Positions 9,555 to 17,734 of a stretch of DNA of 64,000 bases are shown one piece after another (within the stretch, counting starts at the first letter, position 1; each line of letters begins with the position of its first letter). Made by a program: the position numbers and the translations under genes. The stretch covers positions 62,001-126,000 of the forward strand of contig NZ_AXVD01000014.1 of NCBI RefSeq assembly GCF_000482385.1. The letters are read 5' to 3'. Source of the stretch: Nocardia sp. CNY236. GTDB lineage: Bacteria; Actinomycetota; Actinomycetes; Mycobacteriales; Mycobacteriaceae. The notes beneath the pieces are model-generated. The model had not been told where the DNA came from. It did no database searches and saw only the letters and a program-made list of their open reading frames with translations.

Positions 9555-9740
9555 CTATCGATGCGGCAGATCCAGCTCCGCCATTTCCTTTTCGATGGCA
9601 TTCGCCGCGAAGTCGACACCGCGGGACCGTAGTTCGTGAACCCTGCGCTGGAGTGCCTCGATTCCGCCTGGCTGAGCCGCGATGTCGGCGACGCTTATTC
9701 GGCCCTCGAGTCCGGTCCTGCCCGACTGCGTATACGACAC
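9555..9740 (-). CDS. Small hypothetical protein, 61 aa
   Basis: The GTG start at 9740 is preceded by a full AGGAGG Shine-Dalgarno about 8 nt upstream, which is the main reason to accept this short frame. The product is charged and mostly helical, with segments such as GIEALQRRVHELRSRG and NAIEKEMAELDLPHR; it has no signal peptide or membrane segment. It lies opposite to the methyltransferase and divergent from ald. Function is unknown. Confidence 0.6.
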   Translation of the reverse strand: MSYTQSGRTGLEGRISVADIAAQPGGIEALQRRVHELRSRGVDFAANAIEKEMAELDLPHR

Positions 9741-10031
9741 CGTGATACCTCCTGCCTGCGCACCCGACCTCCCATCGACCCGGGTGGGCTCGCTGTGGTA
9801 CCAGCTGGCGCAGTCGACGTAGACCGCAGAACCCGGGCCGCCGGGCGCGCTCGACGAATGGTATCAGTCATCGTGGTACCGGACTCGAAATAGGTGTTTT
9901 GTTTCACATCTTGTTTTCGGTGTGTTTTCCTGCTGTGTTTGATATTGGGCGGTCGCATTCGAGCGAACGGGATCGGGCTCCTCGGCGCGTCGGTCGTGGC
10001 GCGGGCGCCGTACGAGGGCCACGATGGCGAT
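9741..10031. other. Intergenic region between the 61-aa gene and ald
   Basis: This stretch contains no convincing gene. Around 9893-9945 it becomes T-rich, with several repeats of TGTTTT/TGTTTG, unlike the surrounding GC-rich DNA. In mycobacteria ald is controlled by a divergent Lrp-type gene (aldR); no such gene is here. The T-rich stretch is a plausible promoter/regulator region for ald, but no operator can be named. Confidence 0.35.
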
Positions 10032-11138
10032 ATGCGGATAGGAATACCACGGGAGGTCAAGGAGCAAGAGTTCCGAGTGGCCCTCACCCCGGCGGGCTGC
10101 GCAGAGCTGACTCGAGGCGGGCACGACGTGCTGGTGCAGACCGGCGCTGGAATCGGATCCGGGTTTCCCGACGCCGATTACGCCGCGGCCGGAGCGCAGT
10201 TGGTGCCGGAGGCCACTCAGGTGTGGCAGGACTCGGAGTTGGTGCTGAAAGTGAAGGAACCGATCGCCGAAGAATATCCACGCATGCGCCGCGGACAGGT
10301 GCTGTTCACCTTCCTGCATCTGGCGGCCTCGTACGCGTGCACCGACGCCGTACTGCGTTCCGGGGTCACCGCGATCGCCTACGAGATGGTCCGCGCAGTC
10401 GACGGATCGCTACCGCTGCTGGCGCCCATGAGTGAAATCGCGGGCAAGCTGAGCGTCCAGGTGGGGGCCTACCACCTGATGGCGCCACTGGGCGGTGCCG
10501 GGCTGTTGCCCGGCGGTGTCCCGGGTGTGCGTCCTGCGGAGGTGGTCGTGCTCGGCGGCGGTGTCGCGGGCGCGAATGCCGCCACCGTGGCTGTCGGTCT
10601 GGGCGCCCGCGTGAGCGTGCTCGACACCAACCTGCGCCGATTGCGCGAACTCGACGCGCAGTTTCAGGGTGCGGTCACGACCATCGCGTCGAACGCCGCC
10701 GAGATCGACCGGTCGGTACGTTCGGCCGATCTCGTGATCGGCTCGGTGTTGATCCCCGGCGCGCGGGCACCGAAGCTGGTGTCCGACGATCTGGTCGCCG
10801 ACATGCGACCCGGTGCGGTGTTGGTCGATATCTCCATCGACCAAGGAGGATCGTTCGCCGCCTCACGCCCGACGACGCACGCCAACCCGACCTTCCCGGT
10901 GGCGAACGCCCTGTTCTATTGCGTCGCCAATATGCCCGGCGCGGTCCCGCACACCTCGACGATCGCACTCACCAACGCCACCCTGCCGTATGTGCGCGCT
11001 ATTGCCGATCTCGGCTGGCAGGAGGCATGTGCGGCGAATCCGGACCTCGGCCACGGGCTCACTGCGGATGCAGGTCGCCTGCTGTCGACCGAAGTCGCTG
11101 CCGCGCACGATCGGTCGCCGCGACTCGTCGCCGGCTGA
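10032..11138 (+). CDS. ald: Alanine dehydrogenase
   Basis: Ald interconverts L-alanine with pyruvate and ammonia using NAD(H). The ATG at 10032 gives 368 aa beginning [20 protein letters not shown], the standard family N-terminus; the frame is open further upstream but that part does not match. Conserved substrate and catalytic residues are visible in VLKVKEP (Lys) and TFLHLAAS (His), and the Rossmann NAD-binding motif is [10 protein letters not shown]. The C-terminal DQGG and conserved NMPGAVP segments are present. It converges on the sigma factor gene, with only 35 nt between stops and no clear hairpin. The AGCS alanine/glycine symporter at 44968 could supply its substrate, but that link is inference. 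Confidence 0.95.
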   Translation: MRIGIPREVKEQEFRVALTPAGCAELTRGGHDVLVQTGAGIGSGFPDADYAAAGAQLVPEATQVWQDSELVLKVKEPIAEEYPRMRRGQVLFTFLHLAASYACTDAVLRSGVTAIAYEMVRAVDGSLPLLAPMSEIAGKLSVQVGAYHLMAPLGGAGLLPGGVPGVRPAEVVVLGGGVAGANAATVAVGLGARVSVLDTNLRRLRELDAQFQGAVTTIASNAAEIDRSVRSADLVIGSVLIPGARAPKLVSDDLVADMRPGAVLVDISIDQGGSFAASRPTTHANPTFPVANALFYCVANMPGAVPHTSTIALTNATLPYVRAIADLGWQEACAANPDLGHGLTADAGRLLSTEVAAAHDRSPRLVAG

Positions 11139-11173
11139 TCGCGGCGCCGAGTCGCGCACGCGGCTGTCGTCGG

Positions 11174-12130
11174 CTACGGCCGGTCGTGACCCGCACCCAG
11201 GTACCAGTCGGGCTGTCCGCTGGTGGGCAGGTCGTGCAGCTTGTCCGGGTTGCGGACCGCGTCGATCGCCACGATCCGGCCGTTGTCGATGGTGAAGGAA
11301 TAGACGCCGGTGTGCCGGCCGTCGAACAACACCAATCCCGGCTGGCCGTTGACCAAGGCGGCGCGGGCCCACGCGCCGGCGGCGGATGGCGAGTGGTACC
11401 ACCCGAGCAGCAGCCTGGCCACCAGTTCGGCGCCACGGACCGGATGACGGACCGAGGGCACCTTCCCGCCGCCGTCGGCGGTGAGATTCACATTGGCGTC
11501 GAGGACCCCGAGCAGAGCGCGGAAGTCACCGGAACGCAGAGCCAACGCAAACGCCGAGACCACCGACTTCTGCTCATCGTTGGACGCAGGAAAGCGCGGC
11601 GTCCCGTCTTCGACATGCTTACGCGCGCGGGAGGCGAGTTGACGCACCGCTGCCGGGGTGCGTCCGACCACCTCGGCGACCTCCCGACCGCTCATACCGA
11701 AGATGTCCTGTAGAACGAAGGCGGTGCGCTCGGCCGGAGACAAGGATTCGAGAACGATCAGCAGGGCGGTCGTGACGCGCTCGTCCTGAGCGATTCGGTC
11801 GGCCGGGTCGTCCCATGTGGTCACCTCCGGCTCCGGGAGCCATTCCCCCACGTACTGTTCGCGGCGCACCCGGGCGGAGCCGAGGTAGTCGAGCGCCAGC
11901 CGACCGGTCACCCGCGACAGCCACGCGCGCAGGTTGTCGATCTCACCTGCCGCGCCTGCCTCGTGCTGCCGCTGCAAACGCAGCCACGCGTCCTGCACGA
12001 CATCGTCGGCGTCGGCGAGGCTGCCGAGTGTGCTGTAGGCGAGTCGCCGCAGATACGGACGATGCTCCTCGAAACGTCTGGCCAGGTCGGCTCGGTCGAG
12101 GGGTTCGGGAGAGAGCTGTTCGGAAGTCAC
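11174..12130 (-). CDS. sigJ: ECF41-type RNA polymerase sigma factor (SigJ-like)
   Basis: This 318-aa extracytoplasmic-function sigma factor has region 2 (about 15-85, with DADDVVQDAWLR), region 4 (about 125-180, with LSPAERTAFVLQDIF and the helix-turn-helix GREVAEVVGRTPAAVRQLASRAR) and a C-terminal SnoaL/NTF2-like domain (about 200-318). The C-domain shows DGGGK and NPDKL, the two motifs that mark ECF41 sigma factors, in which this domain acts as a built-in regulator in place of an anti-sigma factor. The GTG start at 12130 has no good Shine-Dalgarno. ECF41 genes often neighbour carboxymuconolactone decarboxylase or oxidoreductase genes; none is here. A matching ECF41 promoter lies upstream. 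Confidence 0.9.
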   Translation of the reverse strand: MTSEQLSPEPLDRADLARRFEEHRPYLRRLAYSTLGSLADADDVVQDAWLRLQRQHEAGAAGEIDNLRAWLSRVTGRLALDYLGSARVRREQYVGEWLPEPEVTTWDDPADRIAQDERVTTALLIVLESLSPAERTAFVLQDIFGMSGREVAEVVGRTPAAVRQLASRARKHVEDGTPRFPASNDEQKSVVSAFALALRSGDFRALLGVLDANVNLTADGGGKVPSVRHPVRGAELVARLLLGWYHSPSAAGAWARAALVNGQPGLVLFDGRHTGVYSFTIDNGRIVAIDAVRNPDKLHDLPTSGQPDWYLGAGHDRP

Positions 12131-12191
12131 TGGTGTCAGCCGTTCGTTGTTCGGCCTCGGCGGAGCGAGTGCGTGGGTCGTTCGGCATGCC

Positions 12192-12218
12192 GACGACGCC
12201 GGGGGACCCAGTGTGACA
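12192..12218 (-). promoter_or_regulatory. Candidate ECF41 autoregulatory promoter of sigJ
   Basis: On the minus strand TGTCACA (12218-12212) is followed after 16 nt by CGTC (12195-12192). TGTCACA/CGTC is the known promoter signature of ECF41 sigma factors. It points toward the sigma gene about 60 nt ahead of its start. A second CGTC at 13-nt spacing (12198-12195) overlaps it. Confidence 0.6.
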
Positions 12219-12276
12219 TTACCGAGCGCAGCTCCCGCTGGCCGGCCGATCCGCGCAGGTCGGCGTGTTCGTCGGT

Positions 12277-12289
12277 TAACCTAGCCCGG
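12277..12289 (+). promoter_or_regulatory. Candidate leaderless promoter of cobD (-10 TAACCT)
   Basis: TAACCT (12277-12282) ends six bases before the GTG start of cobD and no Shine-Dalgarno is present. This is the geometry of leaderless actinobacterial transcripts, in which transcription starts at the first base of the start codon. No convincing -35 box is seen. Confidence 0.5.
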
Positions 12290-13203
12290 TGCGGAAACAG
12301 ACCACCATCGCGGTCGGGTTGTTGCTCGGGTTCGCACTCGATCGACTGGCCGGCGACCCTCGGCGATGGCATCCCGTGGCAGGATTCGGCTCCGCGGCGG
12401 CCGCGTTGGAGTCGGTCACCTATGCCGACCGGCGTACCGCGGGATTGGTCCACGAGACCGTTGCGGTCGGCACGGTCATCGGACTCGGTGTCGCCGCCGG
12501 TCGCGGCATCGCCGCGACCACGATCGCGACCTGGACGGTGCTCGGCGGTCGCAGCCTGGTGCGTACCGGTCGTGCGATGGCCGATCGACTGGCCGTCGGC
12601 GATGTAGCCGGCGCTCGGGCGCTGCTACCCGCCTTGTGCGGGCGTGACCCGGAAGTGCTCGATGCGGAGGGGCTCACGCGCGCTGCGATCGAGTCCGTCG
12701 CCGAGAACACCTCCGACGCGGCCGTCGCTCCGCTGGTGTGGGGCGCGGTGGCGGGGGTGCCCGGCCTGCTCGGGTATCGCGCGATCAATACGCTGGACGC
12801 GATGGTCGGCTATCGGAACGCACGGTACCGACATTTCGGGTGGGCCGCCGCGCGTACCGACGATATCGCCAATCTCGCGCCGGCACGAATCACCGGCCTG
12901 CTCACGGTCGTGCTCGCGCCAATAATCGGCGGACACCCCGCCACGGCGTTGCGCGCATGGCGGCGCCAGGGCAGGCACCACCCCAGCCCCAATGCCGGGG
13001 TGGTCGAAGCATCGATGGCCGGCGCGCTCGGGGTCGGGTTGGGTGGCCGCACTCGGTACCCGCATGGCGTCGAGCTGCGACCGCGGCTCGGTGACGGTCC
13101 TGCTCCCGACGTCGAGGACCTGCGTCGCGCGGTTCACCTCTCCGAAGTCGTGCAGCTCGCCGCAGCATTGCTCGCCGCGGCTGTCGTGGTCGTCGAGCGC
13201 TGA
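12289..13203 (+). CDS. cobD: Adenosylcobinamide-phosphate synthase CobD/CbiB
   Basis: This 304-aa integral membrane protein attaches the aminopropanol arm to adenosylcobyric acid in late cobalamin synthesis. Conserved family motifs are present: LDRLAGDPRRWHPV near the N-terminus, ESVAENTSDAAVAPL, and INTLDAMVGYRN then ARTDDIANLAPARITG in the middle. Several hydrophobic segments fit the usual membrane topology. It is in the position of Rv2236c, tail to tail with the SURF1 gene (stops 3 nt apart). A related aminotransferase gene (cobC) lies 1.4 kb further on. No cobalamin riboswitch is seen upstream. Confidence 0.95.
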   Translation: MRKQTTIAVGLLLGFALDRLAGDPRRWHPVAGFGSAAAALESVTYADRRTAGLVHETVAVGTVIGLGVAAGRGIAATTIATWTVLGGRSLVRTGRAMADRLAVGDVAGARALLPALCGRDPEVLDAEGLTRAAIESVAENTSDAAVAPLVWGAVAGVPGLLGYRAINTLDAMVGYRNARYRHFGWAAARTDDIANLAPARITGLLTVVLAPIIGGHPATALRAWRRQGRHHPSPNAGVVEASMAGALGVGLGGRTRYPHGVELRPRLGDGPAPDVEDLRRAVHLSEVVQLAAALLAAAVVVVER

Positions 13204-13206
13204 GGC

Positions 13207-14082
13207 TCAGCGACGGCCGTAGCGATCGGCGAGACGATCCGCGGTCGTCGACGGGGCGTTGTTCGACGGCTTCGCGGTCGAGGCATCGACTTCGGCACTC
13301 GCCGTATCGGGAGGCGAGGACACCGCGACTTTCCTCTTCTTCCGCTGCCGAATCTCGGCGTAGACGAAGTAGCCCAGGCCCAGGGGAGCCATGATGCCGA
13401 AGGCCAGCCACTGCAGGCCGTAGGACAGATATGGGCCAGTGTCGAGCTGCGGCAGTGGAGGCGGGCTGAGTGCACCGGGCTGGTTGTCCCGCAGTTGCAG
13501 GTAGCCGCCGCGTTCGCCCGTCGGAACAGGGGTGAGAGGCGCGCCCAAGACCACCGATTCTTGGGCGACGTCGATGAAATACACCTGGCGGTAGCCGTCT
13601 TGGACGCTCGGGTCCTTGCCCGGCGCGACGCCCTCCGACTTTCGGACCAGGGCTTCGATGCGTTGCGATCCGGACGGTGGCTGCGGAATCTCGGGCGGGC
13701 GTGAGCCGTCGACTGCCGCCACCAACCCACGATCGATGAGCAGCAGGCGCCCGTCTTCCAGCGCGAAGGCTGCCAGTACTGCGTACCCGGGGGCTTTCTC
13801 GAGGTGTCGGAAGCGCACCAAGACCGTCGAATCCGGTACATAGCTGCCCGAAGCGACGACACGCCGCCACTCGGTGTCCTCACCCGTGCCGGAGAGCACG
13901 GTTGTGACCTCGACCGGATCGGTGCGCATCGAGTCGGTGATCAGTTGATTGCGGTGCACCGTGGCCGAATTCTTGTCGAGTTGCCATGGTGCGAGCACCG
14001 TGAAGCACAGATAGGCGAACGCCACGACCACCACCGCCAGAATCACCCAGCTGGGGCGTAACAGGAAGGTGAGTTTGCGCAT
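13207..14082 (-). CDS. SURF1-family membrane protein
   Basis: This 291-aa protein starts at the ATG at 14082, five nt after the ptpA stop. It has a first membrane helix (about 12-32, SWVILAVVVVAFAYLCF) followed by APWQLDKN, the typical SURF1 opening, a periplasmic domain with LLIDRGLV, and a second helix near 220-245 (LQWLAFGIMAPLGLGYFVYA). The last ~45 residues are a charged, low-complexity tail. SURF1 proteins help assemble cytochrome c oxidase. Order ptpA-SURF1 and the tail-to-tail cobD match M. tuberculosis ptpA-Rv2235-cobD. The longer open frame upstream overlaps ptpA and is not coding. Confidence 0.9.
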   Translation of the reverse strand: MRKLTFLLRPSWVILAVVVVAFAYLCFTVLAPWQLDKNSATVHRNQLITDSMRTDPVEVTTVLSGTGEDTEWRRVVASGSYVPDSTVLVRFRHLEKAPGYAVLAAFALEDGRLLLIDRGLVAAVDGSRPPEIPQPPSGSQRIEALVRKSEGVAPGKDPSVQDGYRQVYFIDVAQESVVLGAPLTPVPTGERGGYLQLRDNQPGALSPPPLPQLDTGPYLSYGLQWLAFGIMAPLGLGYFVYAEIRQRKKRKVAVSSPPDTASAEVDASTAKPSNNAPSTTADRLADRYGRR

Positions 14083-14087
14083 CGACC

Positions 14088-14573
14088 TCACCTGGCGCGA
14101 TCGAGTTCGAGGCGCACCCATTCGAGCAGACCAGGGATGGCCGCCGCGATTTGGTCGTGCACGCGTTCGAAGTCCGCGGTGCCGCCGTAGTAGGGGTCGG
14201 CGACCTCCTCGTCGTCGGCGACGGGATCGAAGGTCCGCAGCAGTCGCAGTCGCTGCCGCGCCACTCCGAGGCGGTCCAGCTCGCGCTGGTGAGAGCGATC
14301 GAGCGCGACCACCAGATCGGCGCTGCGATGTTCGGTGCCGAACACTGCGGCAACGTGCCCTGTGGGATAGCCGTACTTGCGCAGAGTCCGACTGGTTCGT
14401 GGATCGGCCTCGGCGCCGACGTGCCACGACTGGGTTCCGGCGCTGTCGACCCGCACCCGGTCGGCCAGCCCTGCTCGGTACAGGTGTGCCGCGAACATCT
14501 TTTCGGCCATCGGGGAGCGGCAAATGTTCCCGGTGCAGACGAACGCGACGTGCAACTGACCCACGCCTGTCAT
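14088..14573 (-). CDS. ptpA: Low-molecular-weight protein-tyrosine phosphatase
   Basis: This 161-aa enzyme has the P-loop CTGNICRS with nucleophile Cys13 and Arg19, and the general-acid aspartate in DPYYGG near residue 126. The ATG at 14573 gives a length equal to PtpA of M. tuberculosis (163 aa). It dephosphorylates tyrosine-phosphorylated proteins, and the mycobacterial enzyme is secreted into host cells. The partner kinase gene ptkA, which precedes ptpA in M. tuberculosis, is absent; instead a divergent aminotransferase gene starts 44 nt away. It is followed by SURF1 in one transcript. Confidence 0.94.
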   Translation of the reverse strand: MTGVGQLHVAFVCTGNICRSPMAEKMFAAHLYRAGLADRVRVDSAGTQSWHVGAEADPRTSRTLRKYGYPTGHVAAVFGTEHRSADLVVALDRSHQRELDRLGVARQRLRLLRTFDPVADDEEVADPYYGGTADFERVHDQIAAAIPGLLEWVRLELDRAR

Positions 14574-14617
14574 TGTCGCCGGTCCGGTTCGGGGACCGCC
14601 ACGTAGGGTGGGGTCTC

Positions 14618-15769
14618 GTGCTCGAGGACCGTATCGACCCCGTGAAACTGCGCCACCATGGCGACGCGGACACGCACCCGGGCATGCTCGATTTCGCCGT
14701 GAACGTCCAGGGCATCGCACCGCCGGAGTGGTTGCGGCGGCGTTTGGCCTCGCGGCTGTCGGACCTGGGCCGCTACCCGAGTGTCGCCGACACCACCGCC
14801 GCGTGCCGTGCGGTCGCGGTCCGACACCACCGCACCCCCGACGAGGTGCTGCTGTTGGCGGGCGCCGCGGAGGGATTCGCGATGCTGCCTCGTCTGGCGC
14901 CTCGTCTGGCCGCAGTGCTGCACCCATCGTTCACCGAGCCCGAGTTCGCCCTGCGTGCGGCCGGAATACCGGTTGCCAGGGTCGTGCTGCGACAACCGTA
15001 TCGGCTCGATCCATCTGCGGTGCCCGACGAGGCCGACCTGGTGGTACTCGGTAACCCGACCAACCCGACCTCGGTGTTGCACCCGGCCGAGGCCATCCGA
15101 GCGCTGCGTCGCCCGGGCCGTACCGTGGTGGTGGACGAAGCCTTCGCCGATGCGGTGGTCGGTGAGCCCGAATCCCTCGCCGCCGATTCCGCGCCCGATG
15201 TGCTGGTGCTGCGCAGCCTCACCAAGACCTGGGCATTGGCAGGCCTGCGCTGCGGCTACTTTCTCGGCGCACCCGACCTGCTCGCGCGCCTCGGGCACGG
15301 CCGCGCACATTGGCCGCTGGGCACCCTGCAGTTGGAGGCGATCACCGCTACGGCGAGCCCGGCGGCAGTGGCGCACGCGCAACGGCGCGCCGAGGCGCTG
15401 GCTTCGTCGCGCGCCGCGATGATCGAGCGCTTGACCGCACTCGGCGTCGAGGTGCACACCCCGGCCCGGGGACCGTTCCTCTTACTGCGCGTTCCGCAGG
15501 GCGAACGGCTGCGCGAGCATCTCGCCGACCAGGCCATCGCGGTCCGGCGCGGCGACACGTTCCCGGGTCTGGGCCCGAATCATCTGCGGGTTGCGGTGCG
15601 CCGAGTCGAGGAAGTCGACCGCTTGGTCGCGGCGATTCGATCCTCGGATGTATGGGGCTGCCCGGTTCGTGCGGGGGCCGACCCTGCGCGACCGAACGGC
15701 CCCCACGACCGAAACGCGGTGCACGACCGAAACCAGTGCACGACCGAAACGAAAGAAGGTGGACGATGA
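14618..15769 (+). CDS. cobC: Rv2231c-type aminotransferase (cobC-like)
   Basis: This 383-aa PLP enzyme belongs to the fold-type I group near histidinol-phosphate aminotransferase and threonine-phosphate decarboxylase (CobC/CobD), which makes the aminopropanol phosphate of cobalamin. The PLP-binding lysine lies in LRSLTKTWALAGLRCGYF, with VVDEAFAD and LGNPTNPTS as other cofactor motifs. The GTG at 14618 follows TAGGGT by eight bases, so it may be leaderless; the frame upstream overlaps ptpA. The last ~30 codons lie in a short tandem repeat and encode a tail unlike the family. Its stop overlaps the next ATG (ATGA). Substrate is uncertain: decarboxylase or aminotransferase cannot be told apart here. 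Confidence 0.85.
   Translation: MLEDRIDPVKLRHHGDADTHPGMLDFAVNVQGIAPPEWLRRRLASRLSDLGRYPSVADTTAACRAVAVRHHRTPDEVLLLAGAAEGFAMLPRLAPRLAAVLHPSFTEPEFALRAAGIPVARVVLRQPYRLDPSAVPDEADLVVLGNPTNPTSVLHPAEAIRALRRPGRTVVVDEAFADAVVGEPESLAADSAPDVLVLRSLTKTWALAGLRCGYFLGAPDLLARLGHGRAHWPLGTLQLEAITATASPAAVAHAQRRAEALASSRAAMIERLTALGVEVHTPARGPFLLLRVPQGERLREHLADQAIAVRRGDTFPGLGPNHLRVAVRRVEEVDRLVAAIRSSDVWGCPVRAGADPARPNGPHDRNAVHDRNQCTTETKEGGR
15704..15750 (+). repeat. Three copies of CACGACCGAAAC at the end of cobC
   Basis: CACGACCGAAAC occurs at 15704-15715, 15722-15733 and 15739-15750 (periods 18 and 17), with a degenerate fourth copy just before. The change of period shifts the frame so the copies encode HDRN, HDRN and then TTET in the protein tail. 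Confidence 0.8.
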
Positions 15770-16887
15770 CCACGCTCGCGGACCTCATCGCGGTACTCGA
15801 CGCGGCGTACCCGCCAGCCTTGGCCGAGTCGTGGGATTCGGTCGGCTTGGTCTGTGGTGATCCGGCGCAGGAGTCGACCCGAGTGATGTTCGCAGTCGAC
15901 GCAACCGAGGCGACGGTGGGCGAGGCGATCGCATGGGGTGCCGAAGCTCTGGTGGTGCACCACCCGCTGCTGTTGCGCGGTGTCGACACCGTCGCGGCGA
16001 GCACGCCGAAAGGCGCACTGCTGCATCAGCTCATCCGCTCTGGTTGCGCCTTGTTCACCGCGCACACCAACGCCGACTGTGCGGATCCGGGAGTCTCCGA
16101 CGCGCTTGCGGCGAGACTCGGGCTCGCCGTGACCGGCCCGCTGGTGGCGAAACCCGAGTCCGTCGTGGACAACTGGGTGATCCACGTGCCGGACTCCCAC
16201 ACCGATGCCGTACTTGCAGCCCTGTTCGCTGCCGGCGCCGGTGGCGCCGGCAACTATCGCGAATGTGCATTGTCGATGAGCGCGACGAGTCAGTTTCGTC
16301 CAGTGGCGGCAGCGGTGCCCACCCACGGCGCGCTCGGTGAACTGCATCGCGTCGAGGGGGATCGCGTCGAGGTGGTGGCGCCGCCGTCGGCGCGCTCGAG
16401 CGTGCTGGCCGCCTTGCATGCCGCCCACCCCTACGAAGATCCGGCCTATCACCTCACCGAGCGGGCGACGCTGCCCTCGTCGCTCGGTATCGGCCGAATT
16501 GCCACCCTGCGACAACCGGAATCGTTTCGCGCCTTCACCGATCGTGTTGCGCGCTCGCTACCGTCCACGGTGTGGGGTGTTCGCGCCGCGGGTGAGGCCG
16601 ATCGCGTCGTGCGCACCGTGGCGGTCTGTGGCGGTTCGGGTGATTCCTACCTGGACGCGGTGACTCGGCTCGGCGTGGACGTGTACGTCACAGCCGACCT
16701 GCGCCACCACCCTGTCGACGAGCACCTGCGCATGGGCGGTCCCGCATTGATCGATGCGGCGCATTGGGCAACCGAATTCCCATGGTGTGCGCAAGCGGAA
16801 GCTGTGGTCCGGACTGCGTTGCCGAATGTCCAGACCACCGTCAGCGCGCTGCGCACCGACCCGTGGACGCTGGCCGCAGTGGGCTGA
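15766..16887 (+). CDS. NIF3-like dinuclear metal-centre protein
   Basis: This 373-aa protein belongs to the NIF3/YbgI family, which forms hexameric rings with a two-metal site; the biochemical role is not settled, though it is often labelled GTP cyclohydrolase 1 type 2. Metal ligands fit VVHHPLLL (~63-70), FTAHTNAD (~100) and the C-terminal DAAHWATE. The middle region (about 125-250) is the insert domain of the longer form. The ATG at 15766 overlaps the cobC stop by four bases, showing translational coupling. This matches Rv2230c next to Rv2231c. Confidence 0.92.
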   Translation: MTTLADLIAVLDAAYPPALAESWDSVGLVCGDPAQESTRVMFAVDATEATVGEAIAWGAEALVVHHPLLLRGVDTVAASTPKGALLHQLIRSGCALFTAHTNADCADPGVSDALAARLGLAVTGPLVAKPESVVDNWVIHVPDSHTDAVLAALFAAGAGGAGNYRECALSMSATSQFRPVAAAVPTHGALGELHRVEGDRVEVVAPPSARSSVLAALHAAHPYEDPAYHLTERATLPSSLGIGRIATLRQPESFRAFTDRVARSLPSTVWGVRAAGEADRVVRTVAVCGGSGDSYLDAVTRLGVDVYVTADLRHHPVDEHLRMGGPALIDAAHWATEFPWCAQAEAVVRTALPNVQTTVSALRTDPWTLAAVG

Positions 16888-17019
16888 CGCCGATCGGACG
16901 GTCCGGTAATACGCTGGCGCGTAGTGACATCGGTGCGTGGACGGCGCGTCACGGCAATGGACGCACAACGGCCGCCCGGTGAGTGTGAGTCGAACCGCCC
17001 ACATGGGTAGAACTACCGC

Positions 17020-17664
17020 ATGAACTTCCCGGTCGATGTCGGTCCACTGCGGATCGGCCTGGTCCTTCTGCTGTTACTCGGAGTAGCGCTGGTGGTATTC
17101 GGCCTGCTCGGGCTGCGCCGAACCGGGCTGCGGGCTGCCCTCGTGCGTGGGTCGGGTGGGCTCGCCGTGCTGGTGGTCGCGACGACACTGCTGTGGATTG
17201 CGACGCTGCTGCAGACCTACCTGGGACTGACCGGAGAGATCAAGGCGGCGCACGTGGTGGCCGAGCCGGTGCCCGGTCAGGAACATCACCTGGACGTTGC
17301 GTTGACCCTCTATGGTGACGACGGCCGTCCCGAACACCGCGAGAACTACCGGGTCGAGGGTGACCTATGGGTGTTGCAAGCGGGGATCGTCGAACTGCAT
17401 CCGTGGGTCAATGCCCTCGGTTTTCACTCCGGCTATCGGATCAGCCGCCTGTACGGTCAGCGCTTGGACGGGGAGGCGACCACGCAGAGGCAGATCTTTC
17501 TGGGGGGCGGTGATCAGGACTTCTTCGCCGACATGCGTGAAGGTCGCTGGTGGACCCAGCCGTTCGTACGCTCCGCCTACGGCAACGCGGTGATCGCGGT
17601 ACCCGGCGAATACGACGTCTACATCTCCACCGACGCCATCAAAACCCGCCCCGCCGGTAGCTGA
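17020..17664 (+). CDS. Conserved hypothetical membrane protein, 214 aa
   Basis: Two hydrophobic segments (about 9-27 and 45-65) are followed by a soluble domain of ~140 residues that should lie outside the membrane. The soluble part contains DLWVLQAGIVELHPWVN, SGYRISRLYGQRLDG and DFFADMREGRWWTQP. No enzyme motif is recognised. It lies between the NIF3 and zinc-ribbon genes in the same direction. A GGTAG-AA-CTACC inverted repeat ends two bases before the ATG and could affect initiation. Function unknown. Confidence 0.75.
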   Translation: MNFPVDVGPLRIGLVLLLLLGVALVVFGLLGLRRTGLRAALVRGSGGLAVLVVATTLLWIATLLQTYLGLTGEIKAAHVVAEPVPGQEHHLDVALTLYGDDGRPEHRENYRVEGDLWVLQAGIVELHPWVNALGFHSGYRISRLYGQRLDGEATTQRQIFLGGGDQDFFADMREGRWWTQPFVRSAYGNAVIAVPGEYDVYISTDAIKTRPAGS

Positions 17665-17734
17665 CACACGGTCGCGGGTCCGGGGGGTACGGTAGAACAT
17701 CGTCCTATCCACCCCGCCCAGGAGTTTGTCCGCG

